From Sporothrix humicola (lineage: Eukaryota > Ascomycota > Sordariomycetes > Ophiostomatales > Ophiostomataceae), in contig WNYE01000027.1 of the NCBI GenBank assembly GCA_021396245.1, forward strand, positions 359,192 through 423,191: 64,000 nucleotides of DNA. Direction: 5' to 3'. The notes beneath the pieces were generated by a model. It saw only the letters and a program-made list of their open reading frames with translations. It ran no database searches and was not told where the DNA came from. Positions within the stretch are counted from its first letter, which is position 1. Each line of letters begins with the position of its first letter. Made by a program: the position numbers and the translations under genes. Positions 10,516 to 22,129 of this stretch are shown one piece after another.

Positions 10516-11815
10516 AGGAGAAGTAGGGCTGTAGAGGTTTCCTGGGTATCTAAAAGGCAAAATAAACGAAAAATATACCACATATCAAGTAAAATATACC
10601 ACATATAAGGATATTGGAAGAGATATGATCCGGTGATGCTTTGGCAGCATTCCTCGGCTTACGGCGGTTAGCAATGCCCTGGGATGTCTCAACTTGTAAG
10701 ACGGTAGCCTGGACGGCGTCCTCGTCTCGTTGCCCTGTACTTTGGAGACGATCTCGACAACAAAAAGCCCCTTGATGTGGCCTTTGAACGATAGGGGCTC
10801 GGGGTGTCAAATTACAACGGAGCGGTGCTGAAATTACTGGCCGCGTACGACGTAATAAGACTGTCAAACCCACTACGCTTCAGGGGCAAAGGGCTCTGCC
10901 ATCAGGTTGCTGGATGGGTCCGAATGGGTTGCCTTTCCAAGCCGATCCGCCCTATCGGTCCAGGCTGCGCCCCTTTTCTTAGCGAACAAAACAAGCTGGC
11001 AGGTGCCCTAGGAAAAGGCGGGGCGATTGCATTGACTGTTTTTGTTGCTTCCCATTTCTGATGATATTTTGTTCCTGCCTGGCGCCGTCCAATGGCTTTC
11101 CAGCTCTGGAGCGTGTGGAACAGGCAAGTGCAATCAACGGCATCGCTTCAGAAGGGTTCTTCGTCATCACTCAACATTTTCTGCTATCTATAGGCAGCGC
11201 CTCCGTTGACAAGTCAGCGAGGTGAGCTGCAGTGCCGACATTGTCGATAAATCTACCCTGGCTGCTAGTGCGAACTCGACCAAGTCACTGCTACCAAGTC
11301 CTCCGCAGCCGTAGCTCTCAAGCCGTTCTCGCAGTTTGCAGGTTCAGTAGTGCCGTAGATTTTACCCTTTGCCGCCAAGTTCCCTTGCTCCTTCCCTCTG
11401 ACGCAAGTGTTGCTCTCCTTCCCCCTCTCCGCCGCCACTTCTTACCTACCTCATATTCTGTTGTGCTCGCCAAAACTACCCAAAATAAAAGTGGGCCCCA
11501 ACAGAAATAGGGAAAACGCAGAAACTCAAGATTAAATAGACTTCGCCAAAAAGCGACGACCGCCTTTTCTAACCCCTTCCTCCTTCCTTTCCAAGTTCTA
11601 GGTCTTCTTTCCCGATATCTACCTCCTTCCTTCTGCAACCTACATCGGCGTTGCTTTCCTTCCTTTCTGTCAACACAATCGCTGCGATCCTTCCCTCTCG
11701 ACGGCATCGCTCTGCAACGTCTCCTCCCCTACACCTAAACACCTAACCCTCCTTTAATTTCATCCCACCAAAAACCCCACCACTACCACCAACCACCACA
11801 ACAACAACCGTCACA
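10516..11815. other. Intergenic region and Sec14 leader
   Basis: No gene seen. From about 11230 the plus strand becomes rich in CT and then CA/CCA runs up to the ATG at 11816, typical of a fungal 5' leader. Small open frames on either strand have no recognisable similarity. Confidence 0.5.
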
Positions 11816-13133
11816 ATGGCCGACGCAGCAGCAGCAAACGGCGGCATGGAGCTCGACCCCAAGTACGACAACTATGACTATCCCATTGTGTCGCCGACCG
11901 ACATCAGCGGCCACCCGGGCCATCTGACGGCTGAGCAGCAGGCTCAGGTGCACCAGCTGCGCCTGATGCTGGAGGCCCAGGAGTTCACGAAGCGGCTAGA
12001 CACGCTGACGCTGGTGCGTGTCCTCCGACGATGACAATGGAGATGGATGCGGTTCTGGGAATGGCTGGAATACTAACAAAGCTATGTAGCTCCGTTTCCT
12101 GCGCGCGCGCAAGTTCGACGTCAACCTGGCCCTGAAGATGTACGTTGGTTGCCGAAACAGAAGAAAGAAGGAGAGATGGGACGGTCTGGGCGACATCAGC
12201 TAACAAGAACACAGGTTCGTCGAGTGCGAGGCTTGGCGGAAAGAGACTGGCCTCGATGACCTCGTTGCCACCTGGGAGTACCCCGAGAAGGAGAAGATCT
12301 TTGAGTACTACCCGCAGTACTACCACAAGACGGACCGGGTATGTTTTGTCCCCCGCAGCTTTTTCTTCTTTTTATTTCTCTTTTTTCTTCTACTTCCCCC
12401 CCCTTCTTCTTTTGACTCCCCGACAAATACTAACCCTTGCTTTTCTTAGGACGGCCGCCCTGTCTACATCGAGGCCCTCGGCAACATTGATCTCACTGCT
12501 ATGTACAAGATCACCACCTCCGAGCGCATGCTGACCAACCTTGCCGTCGAGTACGAGCGCCTTGCCGACCCCCGCCTGCCCGCCTGCTCGCGCAAGGCCG
12601 GACACCTGCTCGAGACCTGCTGCACCATCATGGACATGAAGGGTGTCGGCATCTCCCGCGCGCCCCAGGTCTACTCGTACATCAAGCAGGCTTCGGGCAT
12701 GTCCCAGAACTACTACCCTGAGCGTCTCGGCCGCTTCTACCTGCTCAACGCCCCATGGGGCTTCTCGACCGTCTGGAGCATCATCAAGGGCTGGCTCGAC
12801 CCGGTCACCGTCGCCAAGATCCACATCCTGGGCGGCTCCTACCAGAAGGAGCTGTTCCAGCAGGTCGCCCCCGAGAACCTGCCCAAGCAGTTTGGCGGCT
12901 CGTGCGAATGCGAGGGCGGCTGTGGCTTCTCCGACATGGGCCCGTGGCGCGAGCCTGAGTGGTACAAGCCGGCCTCGTGGGAGAAGAAGGACGGCACTGC
13001 TGCTGCCGCCCCTGCCACCGATGCCGTTACCGCACCAGCTCCCGACGCAACAAAGACTGAGGACGTTAAGCTGGAGGCTCCCGGTGCCGAGACAGAGGAG
13101 GCTGCTGGCGCCAAGGAGACTGCTGCCGCTTAA
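11816..13133 (+). CDS. SEC14: Sec14-type phosphatidylinositol/phosphatidylcholine transfer protein
   Basis: Cytosolic lipid-transfer protein of the CRAL-TRIO family that exchanges phosphatidylinositol and phosphatidylcholine and supports Golgi secretion. Exons 11816-12013, 12090-12139, 12215-12338 and 12450-13133 join in phase to 351 residues. The N-terminal CRAL-TRIO helices are visible (LRLMLEAQEF, then LRFLRARKFDV after intron 1), followed by DGRPVYIEALG, CTIMDMKGVGIS, YPERLGRFYLLNAPWGF and KIHILG, which form the lipid pocket and gate. The C-terminal CECEGGCGFSDMGPW block is typical of true Sec14 orthologues. The last 60 or so residues are an Ala/Glu-rich tail. The ATG lies in ACAATGGCC after a long untranslated CA-rich leader. 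Confidence 0.95.
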
Positions 13134-13627
13134 GCGCGTTTGCTAATAGTAACGGACTCTCTGTTGGATAGGGCGAGGATAGAGGCGTAGTAGAGCTAGG
13201 GAAGAGCCAATGGGTGGCGAGCGGCGTGATGAGTGTTTATGTGTCCTTTCTTTTTCCCTCTCTCTTTTTTCCTGAGTCTTTTTTCTCCTGATGTTTTCTG
13301 ATGATGATAGTCTTTTGCACTGTCTCTTTCTCGCTCTTCTTTCTCCCAACCTACGCCGTATCTACACACCTTTGCGTCATCTTTGAGGAAGGGCTTTTTT
13401 GGCCTCATTTCAAGATTCTGGTTATATACATAAAAAGAATACACCTTCAGTTTTGATTTCTGTCGTATTCTCATGACAATACAAGTAAAAGAGTGCCTGT
13501 TTCCTGTGGTATCGTAAAATTCATAAAATAAAAGCAATCCCCAAATAAACACTAGTACGCCGTCCGTCCCAAACCCAGATTATGTACACACAAATCGTAA
13601 ACGTATCGCAAGCCCCTTTCCTCATCA
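13134..13627. other. Convergent 3' intergenic region
   Basis: About 490 bp between the tail-to-tail ends of the Sec14 and Mis14 genes. T-rich tracts and AATAAA-like sequences (ATAAAATAAAAG around 13525, CAAATAAA around 13541) could serve polyadenylation on either strand. No gene is seen. Confidence 0.5.
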
Positions 13628-14472
13628 TCACCGTTCTGCAACTGCATAGTCTCCAGCAACGCGTGCCCGCTCCATACGCGCTACTGTCGCCGGCATCGCC
13701 TGTTTCAACCGCCCCAGGCCAGCGACGGCTTGTGAAAAGGATGTTGCCGCTGATGCCGTGTCTGCGTTGTTGGCCGCATCGGCCTCGGCCTCTTCTTTTG
13801 CGGCAGCGGCCTCTTCTTCCTGTTGTTGTTCCAGAATCTCTTGCAGGGCTGCCGCTGCAGCATCGTCGGCTGCCAATTGTCCGGCCAGAGCCTGCTCGCG
13901 CGCGCGCACGGCTGCTGCCGGCACGCGCCGCTTCAGCAGGGCAATGTCTCGCAGCAGATCTTCTTCGTCGCGCGACAAGTCTTCGACACGCTGTCGTTTG
14001 CGAGTGTCGAAAGGCTCGGTCTCCTCGATGGGCGCCTGGTTCTTCTTTCCCTTTTTGCCCTTTTTAGATTTGCCATTGCCGCTGTCATCGTCGTCTTCGT
14101 CGTCCCAAAAGGGTGCCGGATCGACTGGAAGGCCATTGATTGTCAAATTGGGCGCAGCAAGCGCAAACGCTCTCCGAATGTACTGCGATTGTTAGTGGTC
14201 TGTCCCAAGGCGTGATCTGTGAACTGTGGAGTGCCTACCTCGTTCACCAAGGTTTCGACGCGCGTGTGTAGGTCATCGTCCTCGTCGACGCGCTTCTTCT
14301 TGCCGTTTCTGCCGTTTTTGCCTCTGTCATTGTCGTCATTGTCGTCGTTGTTGGCGACGGGCGGAAACGCTGCTGAGACACTATCGGCAGCAGCACGGCG
14401 CACATTGTCGACGAGGTAGGCAAAGTCTTCGGGCGCCTGGAGCTCGATCTTGCGGTGGTGTGCGGCCTCCAT
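13628..14472 (-). CDS. mis14: Kinetochore protein Mis14/Nsl1
   Basis: Subunit of the Mis12/MIND complex that bridges the inner centromere to the Ndc80 complex. Two exons, 14472-14239 and 14182-13628, join in phase (GTAGGC donor, CGCAG acceptor) to 262 residues. The N-terminal HHRKIELQAPEDFAYLVDNVRRAA matches the conserved start of the Mis14 family, as does the junction region YIRRAFALAAPNLTINGLPVD. After an acidic and lysine-rich linker (DDEDDDD, KKGKKGKK) the C-terminal half is a long Ala/Glu/Gln coiled coil (EEDLLRDIALLKRRVP, then ILEQQQEEE). Acidic-Asn repeats before the intron are species-specific. It is tail-to-tail with the Sec14 gene. Confidence 0.85.
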
Positions 14473-14877
14473 TTTTGAGTGTATGTGGGTGTGGTAATCA
14501 AAAAGTAAAAGGTCGTGATGCCGTGATGCTGAAATGGACAGTCCGTTTCTTCACAGTGAAGGTGCGCTGAACGCGCTTGCTGGCGCGTGTTTACCCTTAG
14601 ACATGGATTCTAATTGATTGGCTCTGTTTACTGCTTATCGACCCACAGTTTCTTTGATATGCACTTATCAGAATGCGGGGTGTCTTGGTTGACCAACGCC
14701 ACTAATAGAGTCTGTTTACAGTTGATTACAGCGTCTTGATTGGCTCTTTTAGGGGTCCTGTCGCTAATGTCAATATTGACTTTGCCTTCTGAACGCTTGA
14801 TATCAGCGCCTTTTCCCCTTTTGTTTAGACAACAAAACTTCACACCTATCTATCCAGGGAATTGGCATTATTGCATC
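14473..14877. other. Short intergenic region
   Basis: About 400 bp containing the Mis14 promoter side and the 3' end of the ABC transporter gene. No gene or distinctive motif is seen. Confidence 0.5.
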
Positions 14878-17800
14878 TCATATCCGCCTTCCATGAATTA
14901 GTGCCCTGAATGCACCATCTTCTTTTTTCTCCAGCTCGGACGGCGGCCCAACCTCAACCAATTTCCCTGCCTCCAGCACCAACACAATATCACTGTCCAT
15001 AATCGTGTCCAGACGATGAGCAACAGTGATGACTGTGTGGTCGCTAAATTCTTCGCGCACCAACGTTTGCATCAGTTTGTCTGTCTCACTGTCGACATTG
15101 CTTGTTGCCTCATCCAGCAAGACAACACGTCCACGTGATCGGCGCATCAACAGGGCCCGCGCCAGAGAGAAGAGCTGGCGTTGGCCCTGAGAAAGAGGCA
15201 GCAATTTCATCTTGGTGTCCAGAGTGGCCGTTGGTGATGCTTTTGATATCAGAGGAGTTCCAACGCCACTGTTTCCGTCGCTCGTGTTTCCGCTGCCGCT
15301 GCTTCCTACTCCATTGTCTCCACCGTTACTTGCACTGACAAGGCCCATGGCTGCATCAACAGCACTTGCCTCGCGGCCTGCAGCCTCTGCACTGGCGCCG
15401 CGTGATTGGAACACATCCCATAGACGGACACGCTGAAGTACACGGACCATGTCGTCGTCTGAGACCTCCGCTCCAGAAATGTCGAGGTTTTCTCGGATGG
15501 TGTCCGTCATGATGAGCATGCTGTCCTGAGGGACCGTGATGATGCGGCCGCGAACTGTATTCCGCGGCAGCTCACGAATGTCGGCACCGTCGATGTGCAC
15601 TGTTCCCTCGCCCTCCATCTCTATGATTCGCAGCAGGCTGAGCAAAAGTGACGACTTGCCGCTGCCAGTGCGGCCCACGACGCCGACCTTGGTTCCCGGC
15701 GCAATATCGACGTTGATCTTGTTCAGTGCCAGAATCGGGGCCTTGTAAGATGCCGAAAGGCTAGCGAGTGATACAGCGCCATGGTCTGGCCAAGAAGGCG
15801 GCAGTGTATCCTGCAAATCCCCAGCTGGCTCTTCCTCTGGCTTGACATCTTTCTCAAATGTGCGTATCCGAGAGATGGCTCCTAGTGAAGTCTCCATCCG
15901 GGTCCATGCTTCCACAAGACTGAACAAGAACCAGTTTGCTTCTATAATGACGTTGAGTGCGATGCCGAGCTGCCCACCTGTCGTTGTTCCTTTGAGAGCG
16001 ATGGCAAGGCCGATAATTGCCACAGCCAGGACTGGCACAATAAGGTCAAAGACCAAGGTCAGCCACCTCTGAATGGACAAGAGAAAGTATTCTGGCTGCA
16101 GCGCCTGGGCGTATTTTTTGGCATTGTCACGAACGAACTCTCGTTGCCAGCCGAAGGCACGAATCGTGGCCACGCCTTCCAGCGTTTCCAGGAAACTCGA
16201 GTTGACCCGTGCGCGGTTCTCCAGGTCAAGAAAACGCAACTGGCGAGACGTTGGAAGGTAGATTTTTTGTATAATGTAAAGGACAGCAAACGTCAAGGGA
16301 AGCACCCCAATGATTTGCGGCTGTACAATGCCTAACAAAAAGTACTGGGACAAGAGTCGGAATAGCGCCTGGACAATCTGGAAAAAGGCATTTGGCAGCT
16401 GCATATCGATCATCACCATGTCGGAACTGAACCGGTTCAGTGTCGTACCGGTATCAGTCGTGTCGAAGAAGGACTGCGGTGCGTTGATGACAGTACGCAG
16501 GAGCCGGGCGTGGAGCTCGTATCCCGAATGCGGTGCAATTAGCAGAGAAATTGTCAAGAAGGCCAGTGACAGGAACATCAACGACCCCAAGGCAATGATT
16601 AGGTAGATGCCCGTGTAGAACCATGGACGCTGGCCGTCACTCTCCGCCATCCAGCGCAGCCAATACGGGTTCAGCGCTACCAAAGTGGCATAGATGGTCA
16701 AGCTTCCCACGAGAAGGAAAAGACGGGCCGGTCCAATAGTACCAAAGTAGTAGACTGTGAACTGTTAGCCCGGTGTTGATGGAAGGCAGTACGCTATCCT
16801 GGAATGGCACAAACTTACAATAGAGGGAGATATCACCGGTCTTCCGAGCTGCATCCTGTGCGGCAGCATCAGGCGGCTCAGCGACCACCTTGATCTTGTC
16901 CTTGGCTTCTGCCCGGTCTCGTGGTTTGTGTTCGCTGTCGTCTTTCTCTTTTAACACGACTTTGTTAATGTAGCCGGCTTCTTGGCGAAGAGCATCCCAT
17001 GTTCCCTGCTCGGCGATGTTTCCCTTGTCATCAATGACAATGATGTGGTCCGCAATCGGCAAATGTTGGACTGTAGAAAGGTGTCAGTATGATTTCTTTA
17101 TATAGCATTAAAGCATGCAGTTCTAATTCGACTTACTGGCATGAGTGATAAGAAGAACTGTAGTGCCAAGCTCCTTGAACAAGCCCTTTGGCCCGATGAG
17201 ATTATCGACAATGTGGCGCTCAGTGGTCGCGTCGAGTGCTGATAAAACGTCGTCCAGAATTATCAACTTTCGACGTGCATATACAGCTCGTGCCAGGGCC
17301 TTAAAATATAAATGTTAGCATGGCAATCACAGAAAGATGATACAACCTTGCCCAGAAGAACTTACAACTCGCTGTTTTTGGCCGCCTGAAAGCGTGATAC
17401 CTCGACTACCGATGACGGTCTCGTCCCGGTTAGGCATTTGGTCGAAATCCTCTTCCAGGTCGCAAGCATGAACGACTCTTTTATAAAATTCCTCGTCCAC
17501 AGTGCGATCGTCCTGCTCTGGAGGGCCACATATGTTGTCTTTAACGGTACCGTTGATGAGCCAGGCTGTTTGAGAGCAGTAGGCAATGGATCCATAGGCC
17601 GCCTTGATGACTCCGGAATCCGGGGGCAAGTCACCCAGAATAGCCTTAGCAAGTGTGGTCTTTCCGGTACCAACAGCTCCTGATACCACGACAAGATTTC
17701 CTCCTTTCAGGACTGCGCTGGTATTTTTGAGAACAGGGTCGGCAGTAGATGCGGGACGGACAGTAACATCGTCAATGTTTACTACCACACGCTCTCCGGA

Positions 17801-19985
17801 GTTGGCGTTGTTTCCATCGTCGTCGGTATATCGGTCGCCAGTGATCTCACGCTTGTCTTCGCGATCGGGGCTGACAAGATACGCCTGGATCCGTTCAAAG
17901 TCTGCTAAAATGGCCACAAACTCGGGGACGATTGCAAGCAGATTAACCATCGGAAAGGCCACGATTCTGATGATAGCAATGGAAGTGAAAACCATGTTGA
18001 CGTCAATTGCCTTCAAGCCACGGATCTGGGCCTGGATGACGTAAACAATCAAAGTCACGGCTGGGCTGAGCATATTCAGCGCAACGGCTGTGCCATAATG
18101 TTAGTAGCCTATCACAGCAAGCTGCCTCGGCTTTTCCAGAAATCTACTTACCACTGACGATAAACACAAACTGGAGCTTCTGGAGTTGTATGTATTTGTT
18201 CATCTCGTTTTTTCTAGCTTCCAGGATCTTGTTTCCCATAACATTGACAAGACCCATCATCTTGATATTCTTCATAGTGTCGAGCTTGTCTTTGGTTGCC
18301 TGGACACGCATCTGCGTGGCCATAACAAATGACTTGTGGTATTCGGAGAGGTTTGCAGTCATATATTGGGCGCTCCTTGATGTGCCTAGGTCAACTTTGT
18401 AAGTCATAGAGTCCTGACCAAAAAAGACGAAAATAAGGGTACTGGAGAATACTTACAGAGGACAACCAGAAGTGGGCAGATGCATACCCAACCCAATTCT
18501 CTGAGAAGTAGGTACATGCCAACACAGAACTCTATCAGATTGGCCCATACTTCGTGTACAATTTCTGCAGTATTCTCAGTTGTCTCGATGTCGGTACCAA
18601 CAATCGTCATGGCAGCGGAGTCCTCAAACACTCCGTCTTTGATGGTCCGGCTGCGGTTGTGGATGATGCCAGCCAGTGCCATACGAAGGATCATTCGAAG
18701 TCTGACAAAAAGGCGTTGAAGAAAGGCTTTGCTTAACTTGAGAGGTCGGTTTGTAATTAGTATCAAAAATTTCTCAACAAAAGCCACCATTCACAAAGCC
18801 TCCTTGGGGGTTGACATACCGCAATGCCAGTGTATATGGTGAAAGCCAGCAGGAGAAGAATCATGCCCTCATTTCTTGTCTCAAACGGCGACCACTCGCG
18901 AGTGACAAATGTGATGGTTCGGCTAATAAATAACGGCTGGCAGCAACGGAGCGCAGTGGATACAGCACGAGGTACAACAATGACCGCGTTTTCGCGCCAG
19001 GAATATCGTGTCAGGGTCCAAAGAAGAGTATACCGGCCTTCTGGCTTTTCTGCAGTTAAAGTCAGTATTGTCACTGGATAAGCATTATAATATTCATGGC
19101 CCAGTTTATGCGATTGGTCCTCCAAACTTACTTCTCTTGTCCCACTGTGCCTGCATCTGCCCTCGTATTTTCAAAGCATCAAGGTCTGTTTGCATGGCTG
19201 GCAGGTCTTCGGACGACAAGATCTTTGTGTTTCCTGTCCAGAGTAGGCGGTTCACCCACCAAAAGAAGACAAGTCCAAAGACCCCCGATGTATCTTCCGG
19301 TCCCAGTTTATCGTAAGGTTTGCGTAGGATGTCCGTCTTGGGCTGGCTTTCGACCACGAGGAGCACACTTTTGACGACAAATGTGGCCAATGGAAGGCCA
19401 ATGGGGTTGCAAAGATTCCATGCCACATACAAAAGACCAGCCTGAATAATGTCGTTGAAAATGCTAGCAGCCAGATATATCAACAAGAGGTCTGATGGTT
19501 TTACACTTCGACCGTGTTCAAGGAACGATACAATGCAGGCTGCTACAGCCGCAACAAGGTGGGTCGATCGTGCCAAAACATCATGGCCGGCACTCGTCTT
19601 GGAGTCGTGGACAAGATTCGCTAGCTGGAGAGCAAGGAGGGTCAAAGTCGCAATCTGTAAGGACGTCTGTGTTAGCGATCTTCACGCAGCTCCTTGTATA
19701 TGCAAGCTATGGAGAGTCTTGGTTTTCCTGAGAAATCCTTACAGCTTTGAGGTAGCCTCGTCGATTGGGCAAAATGACGAGATCGGCCTTGCGGAGTCGG
19801 GAAACACGAATTGGCGTTCCCACAACAATCCATACCACGGGGCCGAAGAGTAAAAGACCCTGGAGTATGGCATCGAGACGGGGAGAGCTCGAAAGATGGC
19901 CTTTAAGAGGAACAGAATTGTTGTTTTTCTCAAGACACAAGCCCCCTAACCACGATGGCCGAGAGTTCGACATTGGCCACTGCAT
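14878..19985 (-). CDS. Full-length ABCC-family (MRP-type) ABC transporter
   Basis: Membrane exporter, probably for conjugates, drugs or metabolites at the vacuole or plasma membrane; substrate unknown. Nine exons (19985-19743, 19654-19132, 19049-18820, 18736-18457, 18385-18152, 18087-17366, 17299-17137, 17070-16819, 16754-14878) close to 1507 residues. Order: N-terminal membrane segments, TMD1, NBD1, short charged linker, TMD2, NBD2. NBD1 has Walker A GAVGTGKT (about 640), LSGGQ (about 736) and Walker B LIILDD (about 756-761), where Asp replaces the catalytic Glu, as is usual in ABCC NBD1. NBD2 has GRTGSGKS (about 1243), LSQGQ (about 1403) and LLDE (about 1428), plus AHRLDTI. A Ser/Gly/Ala-rich insertion of roughly 60 residues (about 1332-1397) precedes the NBD2 signature. 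The first ATG is 19985. No neighbouring biosynthetic genes suggest a cluster role. Confidence 0.92.
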
Positions 19986-21339
19986 GGCCAAAATCGGAAA
20001 GGGCGACGGAGCAAGTTGTGGTTTATGGTCTCCTTCTACGTCTCAATCAACCGATTGAAGAAGGTACGACTGAAGAATAGTTAAGGTGTCTACGATCGTG
20101 GCATTCGTCAACCTGCAAGGGGAAGAAGGAACGGTCGGTTCCTTTTATACTTGTAGTCACCGTCGCATTGCATGCCCCGTTTAAGAAGGTGCTCTTCAAA
20201 ACGTGCCGCATCACATCACTTATCGTGATTAAGGCGATCCACGAGGTATGAATTGTCCTTACACGAGCAGTTCAAGGGGTGCGGGGCAAGAGCTGCAATT
20301 GGGTTTATCACGGGATATATTGAATACAGTACTGTTGGGCTGTGCCGTAGAGGAGGATCTAGGGTTGCGTGCTGGGCACATGGCAATCCCATATATCCCA
20401 AATGGCATCACTTCGAATTGCAACCTGCAGAGTGCGTATGGACTCTTTTAAGTCTACAGGTAGTTAACGGGGAAACAGTGTTTATTTCATAAAAGATCAC
20501 AAAGCAGCACGAGTTAATAAATATTAAGAGACAAAAAGCCAGGTGTGATAAAGTAAACAATAAATTCAGAGTCTAATAGAAAAACATGTGCGAAGAGTTG
20601 AGAATCAAAACCATAAAAAGAAACCCGCATAAAAGCCTGCAAAAATACTCCGTTCCCGTGTATTGAGTTTGCAACCCTCCCAACGCGCCTTAAAGGGGAG
20701 TTGGGAGCCGTGCTCAAGGTAATCCCGTCTTCCGTAAATTACTGGGCACGCCAAAATCGTGCCTAAGATAAGATCGAATAAACTCCTCTGAATCCAACAT
20801 GACAAGGCAAAAAAAAAAAACCAGGTACAGGCTAAAATGTGAACGCATAGCAACATGTGAGCGAAAAGGAACAGATACATGGAAATAGGTAGCAAGCACA
20901 TGCAAGACCAGCGGACAGGGAATTAGACAATGCAAGCAGGTCCATTTTCCAGCTGTGCCCTTTGCAACACATCCTGTTTATGGTTCTGCCTGCTGTCTTC
21001 CAGCCCGTCCTGACTTGCATGTTTAGCTTCTACCCATACAAAATGGTATTGGATGGGATGCAGCCCGAGCTGCTCCCGCAGTGAATATGCGGAACTAAGC
21101 GCCAGTCGCCAGGCTAAGTGATATAAAAAAAGAGTTGAGATGCTGCCGTAAGGCCTCGTGGCCGGATGTGAAAAACGTCGTGAAAATAGTTGCAAAAAGG
21201 GTCAAGAAAGAAAATAACGTGTAAGGTCAAAGGCTCGCAAGGTGGTAAAGAAAAAAATCGTTGGTATCGTGGAGGGAAGTGGAAATTTCGTTGTGGTCGT
21301 TGTTATCGTCCGTGTAAGTCATTCGGGACCAGGTGGGGC
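19986..21339. other. Intergenic region without recognised gene
   Basis: Upstream side of the ABC transporter gene and 3' flank of the next minus-strand gene. Open frames are short and unrelated to families I know. A poly-A run lies near 20810-20820. Nothing else is seen. Confidence 0.5.
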
Positions 21340-22129
21340 CTATTTCGGGAACATCTGCTCGATCTCCTCGTCGCTAAGGAAGATCTCGTGGATCGGCTCT
21401 CGACGGTGGTCAAGGGGCGTGTAATCGTAATCGACGTAGGACGGGATAAAAATTTCTATATAGTCTGTTGTCAGCAAGTGAGCAAAGCAGATTAGCAGTT
21501 TGACCAGGAAATTCTTACCAGGATTCCACACAAAGCCCTGGCTGGAGGCGAGGTAGGAAATCTATATTGATACTTATTAGTATGTGACTTGGCCACATCA
21601 TTGGCACTCTGCTTCAGGAATATCTTACCAGTCGCGGGGGTCCATCAGGGTCGCCAATGTTAATGACACGTGCGTCCTCCTGGGAGATAGCAGAGCCTTG
21701 ATATGAAAGTTAGAATCCGCCTATATTTCACAATTTTTTTAAAAAAAAAATAACGGGGAAGTGCCCTTTAAAAAATGACATACCAAGAAGGCTTGGCCGC
21801 CGTACGTGGCCCATCCGCTGATTCACCTTCTCTTCGATGCGCGTTGGCGGGATCGGAGGAGACGGTGGCATGATACCCTTGCCCTTCTTCGACTTGGGGA
21901 TGCGGGACGGTGTTGAGGAGCACAGGGAGGACGCTGTGGACGGTGCGGGCGAGGAGGAAGAGGCGGAGGATGAAGGCGTCATGGCCGGCGAAATAACAGG
22001 AGAACCGAGTGTTGCGTCCATGGATCGCAGGTGGTGGCTGTGGCGGGGTTGGCTGCCACTCCGGAGCTGGCGGTGGTTGTGTGCGCTGGCTGCGGATGAC
22101 GCAGTGGGGATGTTGATTGAAGACGACAT
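21340..22129 (-). CDS. Conserved fungal protein of unknown function
   Basis: Four exons, 22129-21784, 21696-21629, 21561-21519 and 21455-21340, join in phase to 190 residues; each intron has a GTAAG/GTATG donor and an AG acceptor. The N-terminal two thirds are low-complexity Ser/Ala/Pro/His with SKKGKG and PPSPPIPP. The C-terminal part looks constrained: EEKVNQRMGHVRRPSLLG, then DARVINIGDPDGPPRL, ISYLASSQGFVWNP, and a tail with PSYVDYDYTPLDHRREP and an acidic DEEIEQMF end. I recall proteins with this kind of C-terminal block in other filamentous fungi but know no function or named domain. The first ATG of the frame is 22129. The minus strand upstream is CT-rich, consistent with a long leader. 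Confidence 0.75.

Noticed and set aside
12643..13146. 167-codon frame within the Sec14 gene
   Set aside because: Out-of-frame shadow of the last Sec14 exon, Ser/Arg/Pro-rich, no independent evidence.
15102..16606. Several plus-strand frames across the ABC transporter
   Set aside because: All lie opposite the last ABC exon, whose motifs are complete; they are shadows.
14878..22129. ABC transporter plus neighbour as part of a secondary-metabolite cluster
   Set aside because: No polyketide synthase, peptide synthetase, terpene cyclase, P450 or cluster regulator is present; neighbours are housekeeping genes.
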